DNA from: Rubrivivax sp. A210
GTDB lineage: Bacteria > Pseudomonadota > Gammaproteobacteria > Burkholderiales > Burkholderiaceae_C
Reading direction: 5' to 3'
Length of the DNA stretch: 64,000 bases
Assembly: GCF_904426505.1 (NCBI RefSeq)
Contig: NZ_CAJGBN010000034.1
Span: 338,684 to 402,683 of the forward strand
Positions within the stretch are counted from its first letter, which is position 1, and each line of letters opens with the position of its first letter. Positions 57,362 to 64,000 of this stretch are shown here, piece after piece. Both the position numbers and the translations under genes were made by a program. A model generated the notes under the pieces. That model worked only from the letters and a program-made list of their open reading frames with translations. It did not search any database and was not told the DNA's origin.

Positions 57362-58384
57362 TCAGCGGGCCTTGGCCGCGGCGATCACCTGGTCGTACAG
57401 GGCGCCGTCGTTGAAGTGCTCCTTCTGCGCCTTGCTCCAGCCGCCGAAGACCTCGTCGACGGTGAAGGTGTTGACCTTGGGGAAGGCCTTGGCGTACTTG
57501 GCCAGCACCTTGGGGCTGCGCGGGCGCAGGTTGTACCTGGCGGCGATCTCCTGGCCGGCGTCGCTGTAGAGGTATTGCAGATAGGCCTCGGCCAGCTTGC
57601 GCGTGCCGCGCTTGTCGGCCACCTTGTCGACCACGCTCACCGGGTTCTCGGCCAGGATGCTGCGGCTGGGGTAGACGACCTCGTAGTGGGCGCCGAACTC
57701 GCGCTCGATCAGCGGCACCTCGCTCTCGAAGGTGACCAGCGCATCGCCCAGGTTGCGCTGCGCGAAGGTGGTGGTGGCGCCGCGGCCGCCGCCGTCCAGC
57801 ACCGGCACGTTGGCGAAGATGCGCGTCACCAGCGCCTTGGCGGCCTCGGGGCTGACGCCGCCTGTGACGGCCGCGCCCCAGGCCGCCAGATAGGTGTAGC
57901 GGCCGTTGCCGCTGGTCTTGGGGTTGGGGATGATGACGCTCAAGCCTGGCTTGCCGAGGTCGGACCAGTCGCGGATGTTCTTGGGGTTGCCCTTGCGCAC
58001 CAGGATCACGCTGATGCTGGTGGTGGGCGAGGCGTTGTGGGGCAGGCGCTTCGCCCAGTCGGCCGGCAGCAGGGCGCCGCGCGTGACCAGCACGTCGATG
58101 TCGTTGTGCTGGTTCATCGTGATGACGTCGGCCTCCAGGCCGTCGGCCACGCTGCGCGCCTGGCGGCTGCTGCCGCCGTGGCTCTGGTTCAGCGTCACCT
58201 CCTCACCGGTGGTCTTCTTCCAGTGCGCGGCAAAGGCGGAGTTGTAGTCCTTGTAGAACTCGCGGCTCACGTCGTAGCTCACGTTCAGCAGCGTCTGGCC
58301 GGCGGCCTGGACGGGGGCGGCGCCGAACAGGGCGGCAATGCTCAGTACGGCAGGCAGGAGGACATGGCGGCGGTTCAGGGACAC
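57362..58384 (-). CDS. Sulfate ABC transporter substrate-binding protein (proximal copy)
   Basis: The 340-residue precursor has a signal peptide (MSLNRRHVLLPAVLSIAALF to AQA, about residue 28). The mature Sbp-type binding protein has LLNVSYDVSREFYKDYN, LNQSHGGSSRQARSV and NPKTSGNGRYTYLAAWG, all shared with sulfate-binding proteins. The start is GTG at 58384 with CCGGAG eight bases upstream; the longer frame to 58453 crosses the promoter. It lies directly upstream of cysTWA. It has a close paralogue just upstream and its own promoter. Confidence 0.94.
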   Translation of the reverse strand: MSLNRRHVLLPAVLSIAALFGAAPVQAAGQTLLNVSYDVSREFYKDYNSAFAAHWKKTTGEEVTLNQSHGGSSRQARSVADGLEADVITMNQHNDIDVLVTRGALLPADWAKRLPHNASPTTSISVILVRKGNPKNIRDWSDLGKPGLSVIIPNPKTSGNGRYTYLAAWGAAVTGGVSPEAAKALVTRIFANVPVLDGGGRGATTTFAQRNLGDALVTFESEVPLIEREFGAHYEVVYPSRSILAENPVSVVDKVADKRGTRKLAEAYLQYLYSDAGQEIAARYNLRPRSPKVLAKYAKAFPKVNTFTVDEVFGGWSKAQKEHFNDGALYDQVIAAAKAR

Positions 58385-58416
58385 GGGCAACTCCGGGGAT
58401 GCAGATTCAGCCGGCC

Positions 58417-58445
58417 ACTCTAGGAGGCCGGACAAGGCGTAACAA
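58417..58445 (-). promoter_or_regulatory. Promoter of the proximal sulfate-binding protein gene
   Basis: On the minus strand TTGTTA (58445-58440) and TAGAGT (58422-58417) are 17 bases apart. The -10 sits in the same CTCCTAG context as the promoter of the distal copy. Inverted TTGC/GCAA repeats just upstream (about 58450-58480) could be activator contacts, but I cannot name the protein. Confidence 0.45.
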
Positions 58446-58470
58446 CGAAGCAAATCGCGGTTGCTTATGC

Positions 58471-58509
58471 AAAAAGCAAATGACGAAGGGCTGGCAAGGC
58501 CAGCCCTTC
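58471..58509 (-). terminator. Rho-independent terminator after the distal sulfate-binding protein gene
   Basis: On the minus strand an 11-bp perfect stem (arms 58509-58499 and 58495-58485, CTT loop) is followed by a spacer and TTTTT at 58475-58471. It would stop most transcripts of the distal copy before the proximal copy and cysTWA. Confidence 0.65.
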
Positions 58510-58542
58510 TTCACGCAAGCGCCGCTGGCGCTGCTGAGGGAC

Positions 58543-59595
58543 CTACTTTCTTGTATAGATCTGGTCGAACACCCCGCCGTCGTTGAAGTGGTTCTTCTGT
58601 GCCTTGATCCAGCCGCCGAAGACATCGTCGATGGTGAACAGGCTGATCTTGGGGAAGTTCCTGGCGTAGGCCGCGGCGACCTTGGTGTCGATGGGGCGGT
58701 AGAAGTTGCGCGCTGCGATCTCCTGCGCCTCGGGCGAGTACAGATAGTCCAGGTAGGCCTGGGCGACGGCGCGCGTGCTCTTGCGGTCGACGTTCTTGTC
58801 CACCACGGTGACCGGCGGCTCGGCCAGGATGCTGATGGGCGGGTAGACGATGTCGAACTTGTCGGCGCCGAACTCCTTCAGCGCCAGGTGGGCCTCGTTC
58901 TCCCAGGCCAGCAACACGTCGCCCACGCCGCGCTCGGCAAAGGTCACGGTGGAGCCGCGGGCGCCGCTGTCCAGCACCGGCACATTGGAGAACAGCTTGG
59001 CGACGAAATCCTTGGCCTTGGTGTCGTTGCCGCCGGGCTGCTTGAGCGCAAAGCCGTAGGCCGCCAGGTAGCCCCAGCGCGCGCCGCCGCTGGTCTTGGG
59101 ATTGGCGGTGATGACCGAGACGCCGGGCTTGACGAGGTCGTCCCAGTTCTTCACGCCCTTGGGGTTGCCCTTGCGCACCAGGAAGATGTAGGTGCTGGTG
59201 TAGGGCGAGCTGTTGTGCGGCAGGCGCTTTTGCCAGTCGGCCGGGATCAGCCTGGCCTTGCTGGCCAGTTCGTCCACGTCATAGGCCAGGGCCAGGGTCA
59301 CGACATCGGCTTCGAGGCCGTCGATGACCGAGCGCGCCTGCTTGCCCGAGCCACCATGGCTTTGCTTGACGGTGACGATCTCGCCGGTCAACTTCCGCCA
59401 ATGAGCGGCGAAGGCCTTGTTGTATTCCTGGTAGAGCTCGCGCGTCGGGTCGTAGCTCACATTGAGCAGGCTGACCTGCTTCTGCGCCCAGGCGGCGGGG
59501 GCCAGCAGGCCGCTGGCGGCAGTGGCTGCGATGCCGGCCAGCAACAGGGTGCGGCGGGCAAGGCCGGAGGTTCGGCCGCGGGTCGGGTGGTCCAT
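58543..59595 (-). CDS. Sulfate ABC transporter substrate-binding protein (distal copy)
   Basis: The 350-residue precursor carries a signal peptide with a twin-arginine-like ARRTLLLAG start and a cleavage site after AWA (about residue 37). The mature part parallels the proximal copy along its whole length: LLNVSYDPTRELYQEYN, VKQSHGGSGKQARSV and NPKTSGGARWGYLAAYG. A terminator separates the two, so they are likely expressed independently and may differ in affinity (sulfate versus thiosulfate). Which copy is which cannot be told from sequence alone. Confidence 0.94.
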   Translation of the reverse strand: MDHPTRGRTSGLARRTLLLAGIAATAASGLLAPAAWAQKQVSLLNVSYDPTRELYQEYNKAFAAHWRKLTGEIVTVKQSHGGSGKQARSVIDGLEADVVTLALAYDVDELASKARLIPADWQKRLPHNSSPYTSTYIFLVRKGNPKGVKNWDDLVKPGVSVITANPKTSGGARWGYLAAYGFALKQPGGNDTKAKDFVAKLFSNVPVLDSGARGSTVTFAERGVGDVLLAWENEAHLALKEFGADKFDIVYPPISILAEPPVTVVDKNVDRKSTRAVAQAYLDYLYSPEAQEIAARNFYRPIDTKVAAAYARNFPKISLFTIDDVFGGWIKAQKNHFNDGGVFDQIYTRK

Positions 59596-59630
59596 GGGTT
59601 CGCTTTGCGAGAAGTCCTGAGAAGCGGCCC

Positions 59631-59659
59631 ATGCTAGGAAGGCGCCTCCTCGCGACCAA
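59631..59659 (-). promoter_or_regulatory. Promoter of the distal sulfate-binding protein gene
   Basis: On the minus strand TTGGTC (59659-59654) and TAGCAT (59636-59631) are 17 bases apart, about 35 bases before the ATG. The -10 shares the TTCCTAG/CTCCTAG context with the proximal promoter. Confidence 0.45.
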
Positions 59660-59709
59660 GTAATCCTTTCGAATCTGCTGATGCGGCTGGCGCAGCAGGC
59701 GAGCCTGTC

Positions 59710-61329
59710 TCAGGTCACGGGCGCCGGATTGAACAGCACCAGGGCGTTGTGCAGCTTCCAGTGCTCGGCCCAGGTCTTCTGGCGTCCGCTGGCCACAGCC
59801 AGCATCAGGCGGAACAGCTCCCAGCCCACGTCCTCGATGCTGGCCGAGCCGTCGGCGATGGTGCCGGCGTTGACGTCCATCAGGTCGTGCCAGCGCCGCG
59901 CCAGATCGCTGCGCGTGGCGACCTTGATCACCGGCACGGCGGCCAGGCCATAGGGCGTGCCGCGGCCGGTGGTGAAGACGTGCAGGTTCATGCCCGCGGC
60001 CAGTTGCAGCGTGCCGCAGATGAAATCGCTGGCCGGCGTGGCGGCATAGGTCAGGCCCTTGCTGTGGAGCTTCTCGCCCGGCGCCAGCACATTGGAGATG
60101 GGCACCGTGCCCGACTTGACGATGGAGCCCATCGCCTTCTCGACGATGTTGGAAAGCCCGCCTTTCTTGTTGCCCGGCGTGGTGTTGGCGCTGCGGTCGG
60201 CGCTGCCGCGCTGCAGGTAGGCGTCGTACCAGGCCATCTCGCGGATCATCGCTTCGGCCACCTCGGGCGTGGCGGCGCGCGCCGTGAGTTGAGCTATGCC
60301 GTCGCGCACCTCGGTCACTTCCGAGAACATCACGCTGGCGCCGGCGCGCACCAGCAGGTCGGTGCAAAAGCCTACCGCCGGGTTGGCGGTGACGCCCGAG
60401 AAGGCATCGCTGCCGCCGCATTGCACGCCGACCACCAACTCGCTGGCCGGCACCGTCTCGCGCCGGCGCGCGTTCAGGCGCTCGAGGTGCCCCTCGGCCT
60501 GGCGCATGATGGCCTCGACCATCGACATGAATCCGACATGGCTGTCGTCCTGCAGGCAGATCACGTCAAGCGTCTCTTCGGCGCTGCTGCCGACATCGGC
60601 CACGCTGCGCTCGTCGACGATGGCGAAACTGCCCGGCGGCAACAGGCGCTCGGGCTGCAGCTTCTCGCAGCCCAGGCTGACTACCATCAGCTCACCGCCG
60701 AAGTTCGGGTTCAGGCTGATGTTGCGCAGCGTGCGTATCGGCACCACGGCATCGGGCGCATCGATGGCAACGCCGCAGCCATAGCCGTGTTCCAGCGCGA
60801 CCACGTCGTCGACGTTGGGAAATCGCGGCAGCAGTTCGGCCTTGATGCGCTGCACCGCGAAGGCGGTGACGCCGGCCACGCACTGCACCGTCTGCGTGAT
60901 GGCCAGGATGTTGCGCGTGCCCACGCTGCCGTCGGCATTGCGGTAGCCCTCGAAGCTGTAGCCCTCCAGTGGCGGCAACGGCGCAGGTCGGGCGGTGGCC
61001 AGCGGCAGGCCTTGCAGCGAGCGCGCCTCGGGCATGGCCAGCAGCCGCTCGTGTACCCAACTGCCAGCCGGTATGGGCTTGAGCGCGTGGCCGATGGCGA
61101 TGCCGTAGCGTCGCACCGGCGCATCGGCCGCAATGTCTTCCAGCGCCAGCTTGTGGCCTTGCGGCACGCGGTCCACCAGCACCAGGCCGGATGGCAGCAC
61201 GGTGCCGGCGGCCAGGCCGCCGTCGTTGGCGACGATGGCGACGTTGTCCGCATCGTTCATGCGGATGGTCAGGGGCGGGGCGGGCGGCGTGACGTTGCCA
61301 GGGCTGGGGGTGGACGGTGCGTCCGGCAT
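59710..61329 (-). CDS. garD: Galactarate dehydratase
   Basis: GarD dehydrates galactarate to 5-keto-4-deoxy-D-glucarate, the entry step of mucic acid catabolism. The 539-residue protein has an N-terminal SAF-type domain (NVAIVANDGGLAAGT, about 25-110) and the large UxaA/GarD domain. That domain has EGYRNADGSVGTRN, HGYGCGVAIDAPDAVVPIRT, CEKLQPERLL, VVGVQCGGSDAFSGVTANPA and GNKKGGLSNIVEKA. The likeness to E. coli GarD is close and extends over its whole length, including the ending LFNPAPVT. The ATG at 61329 follows AAGGAG. It lies downstream of the GntR-type regulator gene; a promoter with an overlapping operator-like palindrome lies between them. Confidence 0.93.
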   Translation of the reverse strand: MPDAPSTPSPGNVTPPAPPLTIRMNDADNVAIVANDGGLAAGTVLPSGLVLVDRVPQGHKLALEDIAADAPVRRYGIAIGHALKPIPAGSWVHERLLAMPEARSLQGLPLATARPAPLPPLEGYSFEGYRNADGSVGTRNILAITQTVQCVAGVTAFAVQRIKAELLPRFPNVDDVVALEHGYGCGVAIDAPDAVVPIRTLRNISLNPNFGGELMVVSLGCEKLQPERLLPPGSFAIVDERSVADVGSSAEETLDVICLQDDSHVGFMSMVEAIMRQAEGHLERLNARRRETVPASELVVGVQCGGSDAFSGVTANPAVGFCTDLLVRAGASVMFSEVTEVRDGIAQLTARAATPEVAEAMIREMAWYDAYLQRGSADRSANTTPGNKKGGLSNIVEKAMGSIVKSGTVPISNVLAPGEKLHSKGLTYAATPASDFICGTLQLAAGMNLHVFTTGRGTPYGLAAVPVIKVATRSDLARRWHDLMDVNAGTIADGSASIEDVGWELFRLMLAVASGRQKTWAEHWKLHNALVLFNPAPVT

Positions 61330-61378
61330 CGGGGGTCTCCTTCGAGCGGGCCACGCAGCCCTGGGTCTGGAAGGCGAG

Positions 61379-61413
61379 ATTGTCTGATTTAGAGAAAAGT
61401 TGTCAAGCAACTT
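61379..61413 (-). promoter_or_regulatory. garD promoter with overlapping operator palindrome
   Basis: On the minus strand TTGACA (61406-61401) and GACAAT (61384-61379) are 16 bases apart. The -35 lies inside the perfect palindrome AAGTTGCTTGACAACTT (61413-61397). A bound repressor would block polymerase. Confidence 0.6.
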
Positions 61414-61429
61414 TGAGGAGGGTCAAGGC

Positions 61430-62146
61430 TCAGGGCAGGCGCGTGCCCTCGAAGATGCGCCGCTTGGCGTTGACGATGTGGAACCGTGTCGCCTCGGCCG
61501 CATCGGTCGCCGAGCGGCGCGCGATGGCCTCGACGATGGCCAGATGCTCGGCTTGCACCGTGCGCACGCGCGCCAGGCTTTTCTTGTCGCTGACGCTGCG
61601 CGCCAGTTCCATGAACTGCCGTATCGGCGCGACGCTGTTTTCCACCGTGTCGACAAAGAAGGGGTTGTGCGAGCCGTGCGCGATGGCGAGGTGGAAGCGC
61701 ACGTCTTCCTCGATGCCGGGCTGGCCACCCTCCATCGCGCGGCCCAGGGCCTGGAACTCCGCGCGCATGGTGGCGAGGTCGGCGCCGTCGTGGAACTCGG
61801 CCGCCGCCGCCGCCGCGCCGCCCTCGACGCAGCAGCGAAAGGCGTAGTAGCGCTCGATGTCGGCCAGGCTCTTGATCGGCGTTACGGCCGCCGCCGGTGC
61901 GCCGGGGCGCCGCACAACATGGCTGCCCGAGCCGCGCCGCGACTCGATCACGCCGTCGGAGCGCAGGCGGGCCAGGGCTTCGCGCACGGTGGGCCGCGAG
62001 ACGCCGAACTGGCCGGCCAGCACGCCCTCGGTGGGCAGCTTGCCGGTGGCGGCGAAGTCGCCGCGCAGCACCGCTTCGACGATGCGCGCGTAGACGCGGT
62101 CGGGCAGGGAGCCCGTCCCTTCGAGTTGCAGCGTGGCTTCGTTCAT
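61430..62146 (-). CDS. GntR family regulator, FCD (FadR-type) subfamily
   Basis: The 238-residue protein has an N-terminal winged helix (about 15-80) with the GntR pattern KLPTEGVLAGQFGVSRPTVREALARL and SRRGSGSHVV. An all-helical FCD effector domain follows, with likely metal ligands (D/E and histidines in EEDVRFHLAIAHGSHNPFF and QAEHLAIVEAI). Such regulators are usually repressors released by small organic acids; here galactarate or a product is the obvious candidate. It is encoded between garD and the divergent TRAP genes. TTG-N5-CAA operator-like sites lie on its own promoter, the garD promoter and the dctP promoter. Confidence 0.9.
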   Translation of the reverse strand: MNEATLQLEGTGSLPDRVYARIVEAVLRGDFAATGKLPTEGVLAGQFGVSRPTVREALARLRSDGVIESRRGSGSHVVRRPGAPAAAVTPIKSLADIERYYAFRCCVEGGAAAAAAEFHDGADLATMRAEFQALGRAMEGGQPGIEEDVRFHLAIAHGSHNPFFVDTVENSVAPIRQFMELARSVSDKKSLARVRTVQAEHLAIVEAIARRSATDAAEATRFHIVNAKRRIFEGTRLP

Positions 62147-62224
62147 CGCTTGTTGGTTGGGGCCTGCGGGTGCAGCGCCGTCCTGGTGACGAGGAGACGC
62201 TGCGATCTTAGCGGCAAGATCTAT

Positions 62225-62298
62225 TTGCCAGACAACTATAGGTGTTTATCCTAGATTTGGAGATCAAAGGCGGCGATTATAGTTAAGTTGTAAGACAA
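62225..62298. promoter_or_regulatory. Divergent gntR/dctP promoters with paired operators
   Basis: Toward dctP, TATAGT (62278-62283) is followed by TTGTAAGACAA (62288-62298). Toward gntR, TATAGT (62240-62235 on the minus strand) runs into TTGTCTGGCAA (62235-62225). Both sites fit TTG-N5-CAA and lie at or just past the expected start points, a repression geometry. The -35 elements are weak. Confidence 0.6.
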
Positions 62299-62372
62299 AT
62301 ACATCAGCCACCAAGCCCGCAAAGTTGCATTGCCGGGCGCCGCTGCCCCCTCAATACCACCACGAGGATTCC

Positions 62373-63356
62373 ATGCTCCATCCCCTGCGCCACCGTCTCG
62401 TCGCCCTCGGCGTGGCCCTAGGCCTCGCGACCGCCCTGCCTGCACTCGCCCGCGATTTCCGGTCGTCGGACGTCCACCCCACCGACTACCCGACGGTGGA
62501 GGCCGTGCGCGCCATGGGCAAGGCGCTCAAGGAGCAGTCCAAGGACAAGCTCGGCATCAAGGTCTTCCCCTCGGGAGCGCTTGGCGCCGAGCGCGACACC
62601 ATCGAGCAGCTCAAGATCGGCGGCCTCGACATGATGCGCATCAACGCCGCGCCGCTGAACAACATCGTCCCCGAGACGATTGCCGTCTCGATGCCCTTCG
62701 TGTTCCGCTCCATCGACCACATGCGCCGCGTGCTCGACGGCCCCATTGGCGACGAGGTGCTGGCGGCGATGGCCGAGCAGGGCATGGTCGGCCTGGCCTT
62801 CTACGACAGCGGCGCGCGCTCGATCTACACGGTCAAGCGCCCGATCAAGACGCTGGCCGATATCAAGGGCCTGAAGATCCGCGTGCAGCAGTCGGATCTC
62901 TTCGTCGCGATGATGGAGGCGCTGGGCGCCAATGCCACGCCCATGCCTTATGGCGAGGTCTACACCGGCCTCAAGACCGGCATCGTCGACGGCGCCGAGA
63001 ACAACTGGCCCTCCTTCGAGTCTTCGCGCCACTTCGAGGCCGCCAAGTTCTACAACACCACCGAGCATTCCATGGTGCCCGAGGTGCTGGTCTTTTCGAA
63101 GAAGATCTGGGACACGCTCAGCAAGGAAGATCAGGTGCTGATCCGCAAGACCGCCAAGGAGTCGGTGGCGACGATGCGCAAGCTGTGGGACGAGCGCGAG
63201 GCCAAGTCGCGCAAGATCGCCGAGGCCGGCGGCGCCCAGGTGGCGGTCATCGCCGACAAGAAGCCCTTCGTCGATGCAATGGCGCCGGTTTACGCCAAGT
63301 TCGCCAGCACGCCCAAGCTGCGCGATCTGGTCAAGCGCATCCAGGACGCCAAGTAG
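62373..63356 (+). CDS. TRAP transporter substrate-binding protein, DctP family
   Basis: The 327-residue precursor has a signal peptide (cleavage after ALA, about residue 26) and a mature DctP-type receptor. It has SSDVHPTDYPTVEAV, FPSGALGAERDTIEQLKIG, a central FYDSGARSIYTVKRPIKTL, and VYTGLKTGIVDGAENNWPSF with the usual carboxylate-binding arginine in KIRVQQSD. It captures an organic acid in the periplasm; with garD beside it, a hexarate such as galactarate is the best guess. GAGGA precedes the ATG at 62373. dctQ and dctM follow. Confidence 0.93.
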   Translation: MLHPLRHRLVALGVALGLATALPALARDFRSSDVHPTDYPTVEAVRAMGKALKEQSKDKLGIKVFPSGALGAERDTIEQLKIGGLDMMRINAAPLNNIVPETIAVSMPFVFRSIDHMRRVLDGPIGDEVLAAMAEQGMVGLAFYDSGARSIYTVKRPIKTLADIKGLKIRVQQSDLFVAMMEALGANATPMPYGEVYTGLKTGIVDGAENNWPSFESSRHFEAAKFYNTTEHSMVPEVLVFSKKIWDTLSKEDQVLIRKTAKESVATMRKLWDEREAKSRKIAEAGGAQVAVIADKKPFVDAMAPVYAKFASTPKLRDLVKRIQDAK

Positions 63357-63417
63357 CCGCCGTGGCCACACCACCGCCGGCACCGGCCACCCACTGCGTC
63401 ACCCACAAGGAGTTCCG

Positions 63418-63972
63418 ATGAAGGAACCTGAACCTGCGGCCAGGCCGCCGCAGCCGGACGTTGCCGAGCCGCCGCTCGATGGCGCCCTGACCCGGCTCAA
63501 CGCCAGGGTTGCGCGGCTGGGCATGTTTGCCTCGGTGGGCGGCCTCTTCATGATCGTCGCCATCGTCTTCTTCCAGGTCTTCGGCCGTTATGTGCTCAAC
63601 AGCTCGCCCACCTGGACCGAGAGCCTGGCCCTGGTGCTGGTGCTCTATGTCACGCTGATCGGCGCGGCCGTGGGCGTGCGCGACGCCGGCCACATCGGCA
63701 TGGAATCGCTGCTGGTGCTGGTGCCCGAGCAGGTGCGCAACCGGGTCGAGCTGCTGATCCACGCGCTGGTGATGCTGTTTGGCGCCGCGATGATCTGGAA
63801 CGGTGGCGTGCTCGGCCTCTCGGTGGCGTCCTACAAGATCCCCAACCTCGGCCTGCCCGAGGCCATACGCTATGTGCCGCTGGTGCTCTCGGGCGTTCTC
63901 ATCATCTCGTTCTCCATCGAGCATGTGATCGCGCTCGTGCAGGGCAAACTCGTGGAGCCCTCATGGCACTGA
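63418..63972 (+). CDS. TRAP transporter small permease, DctQ family
   Basis: The 184-residue protein has four transmembrane helices typical of DctQ subunits, with FFQVFGRYVLNSSPTWTESLAL and AAVGVRDAGHIGMESL as family landmarks. A Pro-rich cytoplasmic segment precedes helix 1. AAGGAG lies 7 bases before the ATG at 63418. The stop overlaps the start of dctM by 10 bases. Confidence 0.92.
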   Translation: MKEPEPAARPPQPDVAEPPLDGALTRLNARVARLGMFASVGGLFMIVAIVFFQVFGRYVLNSSPTWTESLALVLVLYVTLIGAAVGVRDAGHIGMESLLVLVPEQVRNRVELLIHALVMLFGAAMIWNGGVLGLSVASYKIPNLGLPEAIRYVPLVLSGVLIISFSIEHVIALVQGKLVEPSWH

Positions 63973-64000
63973 CCATCCTCTGCATCAGCTTCTTCGGCTT
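63963..64000 (+). CDS. TRAP transporter large permease, DctM family (5' fragment)
   Basis: Twelve codons are visible (MALTILCISFFG) before the window ends. The start overlaps the dctQ stop by 10 bases, the usual arrangement of dctQ-dctM, and the hydrophobic beginning fits helix 1 of DctM. Identity rests mainly on position. Confidence 0.75.
   Translation, partial: MALTILCISFFG

Overview
The window is a GC-rich (roughly two-thirds or more G+C), densely packed bacterial chromosome segment. Protein sequences and gene order point to the Betaproteobacteria, order Burkholderiales, probably a Rubrivivax/Leptothrix-like lineage (inferred from general likeness, not from a search). Supporting blocks are surE-pcm-nlpD-rpoS, carA-carB-greA, yhbY/rlmE-ftsH-folP-glmM, pstSCAB-phoU-phoB-phoR, rpmE2-rho-trxA, dnaX-ybaB-recR and ribF-ileS-lspA. 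No insertion sequence, phage gene, CRISPR array, tRNA or rRNA was seen, and no gap between genes exceeds about 250 bases.

Layout. 1-5.7 kb: a truncated histidine phosphatase, then surE-pcm-nlpD-rpoS and rlmD. 5.7-10.9 kb (accessory): a binding lipoprotein coupled to a hybrid histidine kinase, a BAX-inhibitor-1 membrane protein and a GlcG-like protein. 11-22.2 kb (housekeeping): pyrimidine/arginine precursor synthesis, GreA, RNA modification, FtsH, folate and cell-wall sugar metabolism. 22.2-29.5 kb: the complete phosphate uptake and sensing cluster with a divergent fasciclin lipoprotein gene. 29.5-33.4 kb: a GT-C-like membrane protein, L31, Rho, thioredoxin. 33.6-37.8 kb: two tandem kinase-HDOD proteins, the first a pseudokinase. 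37.8-41.9 kb: a 4.5S SRP RNA gene, a PurM-like gene, dnaX-ybaB-recR. 41.9-47.3 kb: DUF2189, lspA, ileS, ribF. 47.3-54.5 kb (accessory): a surface-glycan island with four glycosyltransferases, GDP-mannose dehydratase, a methyltransferase and a DUF5672 protein. 54.5-59.6 kb: sulfate import with two tandem binding proteins. 59.7-64 kb: galactarate dehydratase, an FCD-type GntR regulator and a TRAP transporter that runs off the right edge.

Regulation visible in the DNA. A pair of back-to-back Pho boxes lies between the fasciclin gene and pstS. A hairpin separates pstS from pstC. A sigma-32-like promoter precedes ftsH. TTG-N5-CAA operator-like sites sit on all three promoters of the galactarate/TRAP locus. 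Extended terminator-like hairpins follow rpmE2, carB and the distal sulfate-binding protein gene. A recurring arrangement has a -10-like hexamer 6-9 bases before an ATG with no Shine-Dalgarno, which suggests leaderless mRNAs for surE, rlmD, yhbY, rlmE, purM-like, dnaX and ribF.

The most interesting items are the divergent Pho-box pair, the pseudokinase/kinase HDOD pair, the binding-protein/hybrid-kinase pair, the operator set at the galactarate locus and the leaderless promoter pattern. I found no clearly unprecedented system. All functional statements come from motif reading; no database search was run.
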